Positions 23,006-31,807 of a stretch of 64,000 nt of DNA are shown piece by piece; within the stretch, counting starts at the first letter, position 1; every line of letters starts with the position of its first letter. Source of the stretch: Flavobacteriaceae bacterium UBA7302 (GTDB lineage: Bacteria > Bacteroidota > Bacteroidia > Flavobacteriales > Flavobacteriaceae). The notes beneath the pieces are model-generated. The model saw nothing but the letters and a program-made list of their open reading frames with translations. It did not search any database and had not been told where the DNA came from. The translations under genes and the position numbers were made by a program. The stretch lies in assembly GCA_002471825.1 (NCBI GenBank), contig DKQS01000007.1, positions 248,001 to 312,000 on the forward strand, written 5' to 3'.

Positions 23006-23089
23006 CAAAATTCCATCTAATTTGTAAAGTTTTTGTTAGGCTCAAATTATGATTGAGTTACCCGCGTGTTAAGAATATGTTACCAAGGT
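23006..23089 (-). promoter_or_regulatory. Receptor promoter with six phased 11-bp repeats (PhoB/PhoP-box-like)
   Basis: A -7 element GAATTTTG (minus strand; 23006-23013) is followed upstream by a 10-bp gap and then six consecutive 11-bp units starting on the plus strand at 23024, 23035, 23046, 23057, 23068 and 23079. They begin GTAAAG, GTTAGG, ATTATG, GTTACC, GTTAAG and GTTACC. On the receptor's sense strand these are CTTTAC, CCTAAC, CATAAT, GGTAAC, CTTAAC, GGTAAC, approximating TTAACA-N5. No -33 TTTG is present, as expected where an activator bound to direct repeats replaces it. The layout matches the 11-bp period of pho boxes. The PiT gene begins 92 bp on the other side. Confidence 0.65.
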
Positions 23090-23180
23090 GCTTTCCTTCA
23101 TTCGGAATTTTTTAAGCCAATTTTTATCGTAAATTAGCCGCGTTGAAAATCAATATACCAAGCTAATTTTCAGATAAATT

Positions 23181-25433
23181 ATGGGAGATGTTTACGTTTA
23201 CATGCTAATCGCCTTGGCCATTTTAGCAATTGTTGATTTGGTAGTAGGTGTAAGTAACGATGCCGTTAACTTTTTAAACTCTGCCATTGGATCGAAAGCA
23301 ATTTCATTGCGTAAAATCATGATCATTGCTAGTATCGGTGTATTCTTCGGGGCAGTGTCTTCCAGCGGAATGATGGAAGTGGCCCGAAAAGGGATTTTTA
23401 ATCCGAGTATGTACATGTTTGAAGATGTAATGTTCATCTTCATGGCCGTAATGATTACGGATATTCTTTTGTTGGATGTTTTCAACTCCTTAGGAATGCC
23501 AACCTCAACCACCGTTTCTATTGTATTTGAATTGCTTGGTTCTGCTGTGGTTATTGCTTTATTGAAAATTTCAGCAAACGAGAGTGAAAGCTTCAATGCC
23601 CTTTGGAATTATATTAACTACGAAACAGCAACCAACATTATTGTCGGAATTCTCCTTTCGGTAGTAATTGCTTTTACCATTGGGGCTATTGTGCAATACA
23701 TATCTCGATTGATTTATTCTTTTGATTTCGAGAAAAGACCGTTGTACGTGAGTGCCTTATTCGGCGGATTTGCCATCACAGCCATTACCTATTTCATCAT
23801 CATCAAAGGATTGAAGGGAACACAGTTTTACGGCGATTTAAAAGGATTGCTTGATCAAAACACTTACGGAATTGTAGCTGTTAGTTTTGTGATTTGGACG
23901 GTTGTTTCTTACTCACTTATCAAATTTTTCAAAGTAAATTTATTGGTATTTATCATTGGTGTGGGAACCTTTTCTCTTGCCATGGCCTTTGCTGGAAACG
24001 ATTTGGTCAACTTTATCGGGGTACCGATTGCGGCACTAAATTCTTACGAAGCTTGGAGCATTTCCGGAATTGCACCTGAACTCTATTCCATGGATAGTTT
24101 GGCTGCCAAAGTACCTTCCAACATCATTTTATTGCTGATTGCTGGTGCCATTATGGTCATCACTTTATGGACATCCTCCAAGGCAAGAACGGTTGTAGAA
24201 ACAGGAATTAACTTATCCCGTCAAGGAGAAGGACATGAAAAGTTTCAGCCGAACAACTTATCTAGAATTGTGGTTCGATTCGCCATGTTTGTGAACTACG
24301 GGTTCTCCTCAGCCTTGCCTAAACGAACGCAAAATTACATCAACAATAAATTCAGCAAACCAACGATTAGCATCCCTGCCAAAGATGTCAAAGAGCAACC
24401 CGCCTTTGATTTAGTGAGAGCTTCGGTAAACCTAATTGTTGCCAGTATTTTGATTTCCATTGCAACCTCTATGAAATTGCCATTATCTACCACCTATGTT
24501 ACCTTTATGGTAGCCATGGGTACTTCGTTGGCTGATAGAGCTTGGGGTAGGGAAAGTGCGGTGTATAGAGTGGCAGGGGTATTCAATGTTATTGGTGGAT
24601 GGTTTTTAACGGCCATTATCGCTTTTGTTGTAGCTGGTTTGGTGGCTTTTATGATCCACTGGCATATTGCGATGATTCCAGTATTGCTATTTACCGTAGC
24701 CTTTTTAATCATTCGAAATACGGTTCGACACAATAAAAAGAACAAGGAAATCAAGCGCAGAACCTATATCGAGCGTTCCGAACTAATCACCATCAACGGA
24801 GTAATTCAAGAAAGTGCCGATCACATTTCTGAAGTTGCCAATAAAATAGATGCCTTGTATTCTAACGTCGTGAAAGATTTGGCCAATGGCGATTTGAACA
24901 AGCTTAAGAAGACCAACAAATTGGTAAACAAACTCAACAATGAAATTGATGATCTGAAGGAGAATGTATTCTACTTTATCAAGTCACTGGACGAAGCTTC
25001 CGTTCAGGCAAGTAAGTTTTACATCATTGTATTAGGTTACTTACAAGATGCTGCGCAATCTATCAGCTTTATTTCAAGGGCTAGTTACAAACACGTCAAC
25101 AACAATCATAAGAATCTTAAAAAAGGTCAAATTAAAGATTTGATTGCCATTGAAAAGGAACTTAAGGCCATATTGGGTAACATTAGTCATGTGTTTAAAA
25201 ACCGTGAGTTTGACAACCTAAATTCCATCTTAGAAAGCAAGCGAAATCTATTGGACAATCTTTCGGCTTCGATTGAGAAACAAGTAGAAAGAATTCGAAC
25301 CAACGAATCAAGTCCAAAAAACACCACCTTGTACTTTAGCATTCTTCTAGAAACAAAAGACCTTTTAAAAGCACTAACCAGTTTGTTAGAAACTTACGAG
25401 GAGTTTCATTTAAGTGCTAAGGAATTGAATTAG
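23181..25433 (+). CDS. PiT family inorganic phosphate transporter with C-terminal PhoU-like domain
   Basis: A 750-residue inner-membrane protein. Residues ~1-520 are a Pit-type Na+/H+-phosphate symporter: the paired signatures GVSNDAVNFLNSAIGSKA (~22-39) and, in the second half, AFAGNDLVNFIGVPIAA and KLPLSTTYVTFMVAMGTSLADRAWG (in part LPLSTTYVTFMVAMGT), with about a dozen helices. Residues ~525-750 are soluble and alpha-helical (SADHISEVANKIDALYSNVV, then long helices), resembling PhoU, so the transporter and its regulator are fused. The stop overlaps the convergent patatin gene's stop by 4 nt. It shares its upstream region with the TonB receptor operon and its six-repeat array. Confidence 0.93.
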   Translation: MGDVYVYMLIALAILAIVDLVVGVSNDAVNFLNSAIGSKAISLRKIMIIASIGVFFGAVSSSGMMEVARKGIFNPSMYMFEDVMFIFMAVMITDILLLDVFNSLGMPTSTTVSIVFELLGSAVVIALLKISANESESFNALWNYINYETATNIIVGILLSVVIAFTIGAIVQYISRLIYSFDFEKRPLYVSALFGGFAITAITYFIIIKGLKGTQFYGDLKGLLDQNTYGIVAVSFVIWTVVSYSLIKFFKVNLLVFIIGVGTFSLAMAFAGNDLVNFIGVPIAALNSYEAWSISGIAPELYSMDSLAAKVPSNIILLLIAGAIMVITLWTSSKARTVVETGINLSRQGEGHEKFQPNNLSRIVVRFAMFVNYGFSSALPKRTQNYINNKFSKPTISIPAKDVKEQPAFDLVRASVNLIVASILISIATSMKLPLSTTYVTFMVAMGTSLADRAWGRESAVYRVAGVFNVIGGWFLTAIIAFVVAGLVAFMIHWHIAMIPVLLFTVAFLIIRNTVRHNKKNKEIKRRTYIERSELITINGVIQESADHISEVANKIDALYSNVVKDLANGDLNKLKKTNKLVNKLNNEIDDLKENVFYFIKSLDEASVQASKFYIIVLGYLQDAAQSISFISRASYKHVNNNHKNLKKGQIKDLIAIEKELKAILGNISHVFKNREFDNLNSILESKRNLLDNLSASIEKQVERIRTNESSPKNTTLYFSILLETKDLLKALTSLLETYEEFHLSAKELN

Positions 25434-27625
25434 AACCAAAAGCCTAGATTAAATAACCAGAAGCCTTCTCGATTCTGCGGACTCCAACTGTATTTTATTT
25501 CTACCGGTCCAAGGAAAGAATCATAGCTGTAGCCTACGGCATAGCCTTTTAACACATCGTCAAATAGACGAATGTCTCCAAAAACATTGTCTTCTACTCG
25601 AGCATAATTGGCAATGAAGTTTGCATAATGTCTATTTCCTATTCGATACCTGAAATTGAACTCAGATTTCACAAAAGAATTGTTGGCCAATTCTGCAAAA
25701 TCATATCCATAAAAGGAAACAAACGTGTTGATGAAGTTCTGGTTGTATCCTCCTAAATAGAAGTCAAAAATATCGGTAGCCGGACTATTAATCGTAAAAC
25801 CAGCTTCATTGGTCAGTTGAAAGGTAAAACGATCCCAAAAGGTTTTGGCAAACCCTAAGGTTCCTTTTGCCTGCGCAAAGCCGTTAAAGTTATTTTGATT
25901 GGAAGACAGCTTGTACCACTTAAAATTCAGATCAGCAAAATAGCCATTGGTAGGAAGGTAGCCCTTGTCGTAGGTGTCCAGTTTCAAATAGCCAAAAGTT
26001 CCCCAGTAATTGTTGTCGTCTATTACCGTTTGATTGTTATTGGTAAGTACGGTTTCGGTACGTGCAAAGATATATTTCTGTTCAATTCCGATACCCAAGG
26101 CGAACTTTCTATTGAACACTGTTTGTAAAATCAACTGGTTGGTAACATCGGTGTATTTTAGGTTAATGCTCTGCAAGTTGGGCGATTGAGAAACAACGGG
26201 TGGAAACTTCGAGTTGGCTCTAAAATTGTTGTAGCGCGATTTAAATCCGAAGCTGACGTTGAATCCGTTGTCGATAAAATAGTTCAACTCATACCGTAAA
26301 TTATCGCCAAAAACTGCATCCAAAGAAAAAACATCGTTTCTGATGAACATGTGCTTTTGGGTGTAATTGGCTAGGATTCCAGATTTGTACAGCAAATCGT
26401 AATGAAGTCCGAGGCTTAGGCTTGAGAGGTTCTTAGTTTCATGCAATTCTAAATGCAGCGTATGGGTTTGATCTTCATTCGGAATCATCTTAAAGCGGAT
26501 GCTTTCAAAATTATTCGTAGCGGACAGCAATTCAATTTTATCGGTTATTTCTGAGGTCGAAAGACTATCTCCTTTTTTGATACGCATCTTTCCCAAAACA
26601 TAAGCTTGGGTGTAATTCTTATTGCCGGCGAAGGTGATGTTGGTAATTTTCTTTTTGGATGATTTTTTGAAAAGTGGTTTTCTCCGAACAGGATTTCCTT
26701 GTTTGGCTGCGATGGACTTGAACACATCCCTAAATTTCTCCGCGGCTTTGTATCCTTCTTTGAGAATAGAATCCTTCTTTTGAAAGTCGACCACCGAGTA
26801 GTTGAAAATGTCCGGTTTAATGTAAATATCTAACTTCTTGCGCTCTTCGGCGCTCTTCTCGTACATCTGATAGTTGACAATTTGATTCAAGATTTCAAGA
26901 CCCGAATTGAGCTCTTCCTTTTTACCCAATTTGCCTTCTACATCCACACCAATGATCAAATCCATCCCCTTTTCCTTCATGATGGTCACCGGAAAGTTAT
27001 TCGCAACACCCCCATCAATCAATAGTTTATCATTCAATGCAATGGGATTGACAATGGTCGGAAAAGATCCGCTTGATCTCAAAGCCAAAGGCATGCTCCC
27101 CTCATCTAAAATTACTTGACCTCCATTTTCTACATCCGTTGCAATACAGAAAAAGGGGACTGACAAATCCTTAAAGTCTTGGATATGATCTACGTGATCA
27201 AACAATTCATACAACAGATTCAAGATACTCTGACCCTTGGAAACCGCCTTTGGAAATTCGATATTACCCTCTGTTACGGGAAAGGTGACCGCGGTTTTTT
27301 CTCCAAATTCTTTGACAAAAAAGGGAGCTGTTCTTCTAGGAAGAATGTCACGAATAAGCGTGTTGAAATCCGTTTTCTTGATTAAGTCTTCTATCTGCTC
27401 GGCCGAGTAACCTGCTGCGTAAAGGCCTCCTACAATGGCGCCCATACTGGTTCCGCCAATATAGTCTAGACGAATGCCTGCTTTGTCAATTTCTTTGAGA
27501 ATCCCAACATGCGCGTAGCCCTTGGCTCCACCACCGCTTAATACGAGGCCGACTTTAAAGTCTTTTTGTTGGGCAGTTACATTTATTGCAAAGCAGAGCA
27601 AGCAATAAGTGATAAGCTTTTTCAT
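25430..27625 (-). CDS. Patatin-like phospholipase fused to POTRA and Omp85 barrel
   Basis: A 731-residue exported protein. Residues ~24-215 are a patatin-type lipase: oxyanion loop SGGGAKGYAHVG, nucleophile elbow GTSMG (~61-65) and the dyad Asp in DGGVANNFPV. Residues ~325-395 resemble one POTRA domain (ITNITFAGNKNYTQAYVLGKM) and ~395-731 an outer-membrane 16-strand barrel of the Omp85/surface-antigen kind, ending in WLFNLGFWF. This is the type Vd autotransporter layout of PlpD, here with the passenger probably facing the periplasm or released. Its ATG follows directly on the uvrC stop, so it is in the lspA-uvrC operon. Confidence 0.92.
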   Translation of the reverse strand: MKKLITYCLLCFAINVTAQQKDFKVGLVLSGGGAKGYAHVGILKEIDKAGIRLDYIGGTSMGAIVGGLYAAGYSAEQIEDLIKKTDFNTLIRDILPRRTAPFFVKEFGEKTAVTFPVTEGNIEFPKAVSKGQSILNLLYELFDHVDHIQDFKDLSVPFFCIATDVENGGQVILDEGSMPLALRSSGSFPTIVNPIALNDKLLIDGGVANNFPVTIMKEKGMDLIIGVDVEGKLGKKEELNSGLEILNQIVNYQMYEKSAEERKKLDIYIKPDIFNYSVVDFQKKDSILKEGYKAAEKFRDVFKSIAAKQGNPVRRKPLFKKSSKKKITNITFAGNKNYTQAYVLGKMRIKKGDSLSTSEITDKIELLSATNNFESIRFKMIPNEDQTHTLHLELHETKNLSSLSLGLHYDLLYKSGILANYTQKHMFIRNDVFSLDAVFGDNLRYELNYFIDNGFNVSFGFKSRYNNFRANSKFPPVVSQSPNLQSINLKYTDVTNQLILQTVFNRKFALGIGIEQKYIFARTETVLTNNNQTVIDDNNYWGTFGYLKLDTYDKGYLPTNGYFADLNFKWYKLSSNQNNFNGFAQAKGTLGFAKTFWDRFTFQLTNEAGFTINSPATDIFDFYLGGYNQNFINTFVSFYGYDFAELANNSFVKSEFNFRYRIGNRHYANFIANYARVEDNVFGDIRLFDDVLKGYAVGYSYDSFLGPVEIKYSWSPQNREGFWLFNLGFWF

Positions 27626-29416
27626 TTATTTTTTATGGTAATAGTCGAATACTTTTTTGGCTCTAGATTTGCCAATTGCCTTCTCCAACTGTACCAGCTC
27701 TGCTTCTTTGACTCTTTTAGCCGATTTAAATGTACGTAATAATGACGTAATTGTCTGTTTTCCAATGTCAGGAATTTGCTCTAATTCTGATTGAATCGCA
27801 CTTTTGCTCCGCTTATTTCTATGAAATGTAATTCCGAATCGATGTGCTTCGTTACGTAGATGCTGAATGATCTTTAAGGATTCGGATTTTTTATCAAGAT
27901 ATAATGGAATGGAATCTCCGGGATAATAAATCTCTTCCAATCGTTTAGCGATTCCGATGATGGCGATCTTTCCTCGGAGACCAAGTAAATCGAGACTCTT
28001 CACTGCCGAAGATAACTGCCCTTTACCTCCATCAATAACAATCAATTGAGGCAACTGTTCATTCTCAGATAAAAGTCTTTTATAACGCCTAAAAACCACC
28101 TCTTCCATGGAAGCAAAATCATTGGGACCTTCTACCGTTTTGATGTTGTAGTGGCGGTACTCCTTCTTGCTAGGCTTTCCGTTTTTAAAAACCACACAAG
28201 CGGCTACCGGGTTACTCCCCTGAATATTCGAGTTGTCAAAACACTCAATGTGGGTCGGATCTTCTTGCAAACGCAAGTCTTTTTTCATTTGCGCCATAAT
28301 ACGCTTCACATGTCGGTCTGGGTCTACAATTTTTATCTGTTTGAATTGCTCTTGACGATAGTATTTCGCATTTCGTTCAGATAATTCTACAATGCGTTTT
28401 TTATCTCCCAACTTCGGAATAGTGACCTTGATATCGTCACCAACATCAACTTTGAAAGGCACATAAATCTCTTTGGAAGTCGATTGAAATCTTTGTCGGA
28501 TATCAATGATGAATAGTTCTAGCAATTCCTTTTTATCCTCATCCAGCTTCTTCTTTATTTCTGTGGTATGCGATTGAATAATGGAACCATTGGCAATCTT
28601 CAAAAAGTTGGCATAAGCCGCCGATTCATCATCAATGATGGAAAAGACATCCACATTGTTAATGGACGGATTCACCACCGTGCTTTTCACCTGGTAGTTG
28701 CTCAAGCGATCTAGTTTTTCTTTGATGCGCTGTGCTTCTTCAAACTGCATGTTTTCAGCAAACTCATACATTAATTTCTCAAATGCCTGGATGCTTTCCT
28801 TAAAGTTTCCTTTGATGATATTTCGAATCGCTTTGATGTCATTATTATATGACTCCTCAGTCTGAAATCCCTCACAGGGCCCTAGACAATTTTTTAAATG
28901 GTATTCCAAACAAACCTTGAACTTGCCTTGGGCGATGTTGGATTCGGATAAATCGTATTTGCAAGTGCGTAAATGGTACAATTCTTTGAATAAATCGAGT
29001 AGTATTTTTACGGTTTTCACCGAAGTATAAGGACCAAAGTATTCCGATCCGTCCTTAATTAGTCGACGGGTCATAAAAACCCTGGGAAACCGTTCTTTTT
29101 TGATGCATATCCAAGGGTAACTCTTATCGTCCTTCAGTTGAACGTTGTACTTGGGTTGGTACTTTTTTATCAGGTTATTTTCGAGTAGTAAAGCATCGGT
29201 CTCCGAATTCACCACAATGTGTTTGATGCGCTCAATTTTTTTCACCAAGACACGGGTTTTGCCATTGGTGTGGGTTTTGGTGAAATAGGAATTGACCCTT
29301 TTTTTTAGATTTTTTGCCTTGCCTACATAGATGATTTTATCGTCTTTATCAAAGTATTGATAGACCCCAAAAGATTCAGGTAAGGTTTTTAATTGAAGTT
29401 GTAAAGACTCGTTCAT
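27626..29416 (-). CDS. uvrC: UvrABC excinuclease subunit C
   Basis: Makes both incisions in nucleotide excision repair. The 596-residue protein has the N-terminal GIY-YIG nuclease (SFGVYQYFDKDDKIIYVGKA, residues ~15-35), the UVR motif that binds UvrB (FEEAQRIKEKLDRL, ~205-220), the RNase H-like C-terminal nuclease (IECFDNSNIQGSNPVAA and VIDGGKGQLSSA) and tandem helix-hairpin-helix at ~550-585 (IPDIGKQTITSLLRTFKSAK). A Cys-containing loop at ~150-175 (RTCKYDL, CLEYHLKNCLGPCEG) may hold the iron-sulfur cluster reported for UvrC. Length is normal. Five nt separate it from the DUF4230 gene. Confidence 0.97.
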   Translation of the reverse strand: MNESLQLQLKTLPESFGVYQYFDKDDKIIYVGKAKNLKKRVNSYFTKTHTNGKTRVLVKKIERIKHIVVNSETDALLLENNLIKKYQPKYNVQLKDDKSYPWICIKKERFPRVFMTRRLIKDGSEYFGPYTSVKTVKILLDLFKELYHLRTCKYDLSESNIAQGKFKVCLEYHLKNCLGPCEGFQTEESYNNDIKAIRNIIKGNFKESIQAFEKLMYEFAENMQFEEAQRIKEKLDRLSNYQVKSTVVNPSINNVDVFSIIDDESAAYANFLKIANGSIIQSHTTEIKKKLDEDKKELLELFIIDIRQRFQSTSKEIYVPFKVDVGDDIKVTIPKLGDKKRIVELSERNAKYYRQEQFKQIKIVDPDRHVKRIMAQMKKDLRLQEDPTHIECFDNSNIQGSNPVAACVVFKNGKPSKKEYRHYNIKTVEGPNDFASMEEVVFRRYKRLLSENEQLPQLIVIDGGKGQLSSAVKSLDLLGLRGKIAIIGIAKRLEEIYYPGDSIPLYLDKKSESLKIIQHLRNEAHRFGITFHRNKRSKSAIQSELEQIPDIGKQTITSLLRTFKSAKRVKEAELVQLEKAIGKSRAKKVFDYYHKK

Positions 29417-29421
29417 GAATG

Positions 29422-30018
29422 CTAATATTTCAATTGATTAACCTTGATCGAATTGGTATTGTCCACCACTTCCCAATTATAGATTTTAGATAATTGATAG
29501 ATTTGCGAAATCTCTTCGAACAATCGTTCTTTGGCCTCTTCTTTTAATGTTGTGAGCTCGAAAGTTTCCTTAATCTTTTCAATACTCTTCTGATTGATTT
29601 GATTCAATTCCTCTTTGCTAAAAGCGTTGAACGAACTCTGTTGCAAATCGAAGTATTTTACATTAGGAGAAATGGTCACCTCCTCTGTCGGAATTTGATT
29701 GATATAAATTCGCTTGTTGATGGAGTCAATTTCAATCTTCATTTTGTTTAAGTCATAGCCAACTTCAACTTTGGCATCCACCGTAACAATGGCTTTTTTG
29801 TCAAAAGAAAGCACGTCATAAAAGTATTTCTTGGAATCGGAATAATCGTAAACCTCTGAAAAGCTTGCCGAAGAAACGACCAACTTCTTGAGATTTTTAA
29901 GTGAATTAACAACGACTTTTAACTGCTCTTTTTTTTGATCTTTATCATCTTTCTGATACCAAAACTTCGCAATTAAAAAACCGATAAGAAAAACAAGAAT
30001 ATACCTTGAAACTTTCAT
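29422..30018 (-). CDS. DUF4230 domain protein, membrane-anchored
   Basis: A 198-residue protein with one N-terminal membrane helix (YILVFLIGFLIAKFWYQ) followed by a soluble domain rich in beta strands: ASFSEVYDYSDSKKYFYDVL, then KAIVTVDAKVEVGYDLNKM and the C-terminal helices. This pattern fits the DUF4230 family, widespread in Bacteroidota and Firmicutes and without a known function. The protein would face the periplasm. It lies between lspA and uvrC on one transcript, 40 nt after lspA. Confidence 0.78.
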   Translation of the reverse strand: MKVSRYILVFLIGFLIAKFWYQKDDKDQKKEQLKVVVNSLKNLKKLVVSSASFSEVYDYSDSKKYFYDVLSFDKKAIVTVDAKVEVGYDLNKMKIEIDSINKRIYINQIPTEEVTISPNVKYFDLQQSSFNAFSKEELNQINQKSIEKIKETFELTTLKEEAKERLFEEISQIYQLSKIYNWEVVDNTNSIKVNQLKY

Positions 30019-30058
30019 GATGTACCGCTACTTGTAACAACGTACAAGTTAGCAAAAT

Positions 30059-30679
30059 TTAGTTTTCTGATTTCTTCTCTTCTTCCTTTGGAAAGGCGTA
30101 CTTGTTGAAGATAAAAAGTAAGGCTACACCAATGGAGATAAAGGCATCAGCCGGATTGAATATGTATTGGAAGAAAATAAAAAACTCTCCTCCGACAAAA
30201 GGGATCCATTCAGGGAGTATTCCTTCCCAAAGCGGGAAGTAAAACATATCTACCACCTTACCATAAAATAATTCCCCATAGGGTTTGTCTGCAAACAAGG
30301 TGGCCACTTGGTACTGTGACGAATCGAAAATAACCCCGTAAAATACCGAATCGATGATGTTCCCAATCGCACCTGAAAACACGAGAGCAATGGCAATAAT
30401 CACTCCGTTATGAACGGCTTTTTTAATGTTCCCAATGAGCCAATACAGGATGAAAGAAACGGCTACCAATCGAAACAAGGTCAAAAAGAGCTTACCCGTA
30501 TCCCCTCCGAATTCAAGACCCATGGCCATTCCGTTATTCTCCGTAAAATGAATGATGAACCAATCAAAGATTTTGTATTCCTCGCCCAACACAAAATGTG
30601 TTTTCACGTAAATTTTAATCACTTGATCTACAAGGATGGCCAAAACTATGGTGAGAATTGCGAGGGTTTTCTTTGACAT
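30059..30679 (-). CDS. lspA: Lipoprotein signal peptidase (signal peptidase II)
   Basis: A 206-residue inner-membrane aspartic protease that cleaves lipoprotein signal peptides. Four membrane helices are visible; the catalytic Asp pair is in GNIIDSVFYG and NPADAFISIG, and the N-terminal DQVIKIYVK and ENNGMAMG motifs are present. The region between the second and third helices is longer than in E. coli, as usual for Bacteroidota, which accounts for the greater length. Many predicted lipoproteins in the window would be its substrates. It has its own TATTTTTG promoter element 19 nt before the ATG and seems to head the lspA-DUF4230-uvrC-patatin operon. Confidence 0.96.
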   Translation of the reverse strand: MSKKTLAILTIVLAILVDQVIKIYVKTHFVLGEEYKIFDWFIIHFTENNGMAMGLEFGGDTGKLFLTLFRLVAVSFILYWLIGNIKKAVHNGVIIAIALVFSGAIGNIIDSVFYGVIFDSSQYQVATLFADKPYGELFYGKVVDMFYFPLWEGILPEWIPFVGGEFFIFFQYIFNPADAFISIGVALLFIFNKYAFPKEEEKKSEN

Positions 30680-30697
30680 AATTGGTTTTTAGTCGAG

Positions 30698-30705
30698 CAA
30701 AAATA
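30698..30705 (-). promoter_or_regulatory. lspA promoter -7 element
   Basis: TATTTTTG on the minus strand matches TAnnTTTG. The last base lies 19 nt before the lspA ATG and the element sits just after the stop of the upstream gene. Confidence 0.55.
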
Positions 30706-30721
30706 ATAATAATTATGTCCT

Positions 30722-31369
30722 TTATTGACTAGTTAAGAAAATATTCCCTTTTATGGTTCTGATCCTGAGTTTCTGGGAGTTCTCTTTCACCATTTTTAAG
30801 GTCTTTTTTGGTTGTTGCTCACCATCAATCGAAAGAGTTCCTGTATTTGTTTTCAGGTCTATGGACTGATCTCGCATCTTGGTATAAAAATTCCCTGCAT
30901 GGAATTGAACCGAAGACTGTTTGGGAATCTTGTTGAAACGGATGATGCTATTCAATAAATCCAAAGAGAAATCATTAAGATCGGCATCCACAATCACATT
31001 GCAATTTTCTCCAGTGATATTTATTGAGGTATTCTTGGGCACCCTTATAATGGCAGTGCCTCTTTCCAAACGTTCAGTGATGTATTTTCTAAAGACAGTC
31101 GATTCCCTTTTCAACGACTGAAATTGAAATCTGAGGATTAGCTTTTCTTCTCCTTCCTCAAAAATGACAAATTGCTTGGTGGTGTTTTCGGCAAGGAGCA
31201 GGACCTCTACTTTGTCGCCATCAATAGTCTCAACCTTGATTTCATCCAAACCCAATGTAGAAACTTCAAGGAGATTTGCCTTGTAAGTCACTGACCTTAC
31301 CACTCGTTTTTGAGCCATCAATGAAAGGTTGCTAGAAACAACTAATAAGAGTAGAAAAAGATTTCGCAT
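30722..31369 (-). CDS. Secreted protein of unknown function, DUF4097-like
   Basis: A 215-residue protein with a signal peptide (LFLLLLVVSSNLSLMAQ). The mature part is predicted to be nearly all beta, with regularly spaced short strands (VRVPKNTSINITGENCNVIVDADLNDFSLDLLN in part: VPKNTSINITGENC). This resembles the DUF4097/putative adhesin family that folds as a beta-helix-like stack. I cannot assign a function. It follows the DksA-like gene across a hairpin terminator, so it may be expressed by partial read-through or from a promoter I cannot see. It is 17 nt upstream of the lspA promoter element. Confidence 0.65.
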   Translation of the reverse strand: MRNLFLLLLVVSSNLSLMAQKRVVRSVTYKANLLEVSTLGLDEIKVETIDGDKVEVLLLAENTTKQFVIFEEGEEKLILRFQFQSLKRESTVFRKYITERLERGTAIIRVPKNTSINITGENCNVIVDADLNDFSLDLLNSIIRFNKIPKQSSVQFHAGNFYTKMRDQSIDLKTNTGTLSIDGEQQPKKTLKMVKENSQKLRIRTIKGNIFLTSQ

Positions 31370-31380
31370 GAGTGAAAAAG

Positions 31381-31405
31381 AAAAAAGGCTTCAATTTTTG
31401 AAGCC
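31381..31405 (-). terminator. Terminator after the DksA-like gene
   Basis: GGCTTCAA (31387-31394) and TTGAAGCC (31398-31405) form an 8-bp stem with a 3-nt loop. On the minus strand it is followed by a run of T. Confidence 0.85.
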
Positions 31406-31425
31406 TTTCTTATGATTCTATTTAA

Positions 31426-31803
31426 TTATTGACGCCTCTTGGCTTCGATACTTAATGTGGCATGGGGGACAAGTTTAAGACGTTCCTTTTGAATTAACTT
31501 TCCAGTTACTCTGCATACTCCGTAAGTTCCATTTTCAATACGCAACAAGGCGTTCTTCAAATCTCTGATAAACTTTTCTTGACGAATGGCCAACTGAACA
31601 TTTGCTTCTTTGTTCATTACATCTGAACCTTCATCAAAAGATTTGAACGAAGGTGAAGTATCATCTGTTCCATTGTCTGCATCATTCTTATAAGAGCTTC
31701 TTAAAATGGCTAGATCTTCTTCGGCTTTGGCGATTTTTTTGTTGATGATTTCTCTAAATTCCTGTAAGTCTTCTTCTGAGTACTTTGTTTTTACATCTGC
31801 CAT
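31426..31803 (-). CDS. TraR/DksA family protein with degenerate zinc finger
   Basis: A 125-residue protein of the DksA class, which binds RNA polymerase through the secondary channel and, with ppGpp, changes initiation. Residues ~5-90 are a coiled-coil-like pair of helices (YSEEDLQEFREIINKKIAKA, ANVQLAIRQEKFIRDLKNAL), and ~95-125 is the finger region GTYGVCRVTGKLIQKERLK and VPHATLSIEAK. Of the four zinc Cys only one remains, as in other Bacteroidota members. It lies 4 nt after ileS and is followed by a terminator. Whether it works like DksA is inference from the fold. Confidence 0.88.
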   Translation of the reverse strand: MADVKTKYSEEDLQEFREIINKKIAKAEEDLAILRSSYKNDADNGTDDTSPSFKSFDEGSDVMNKEANVQLAIRQEKFIRDLKNALLRIENGTYGVCRVTGKLIQKERLKLVPHATLSIEAKRRQ

Positions 31804-31807
31804 AATC

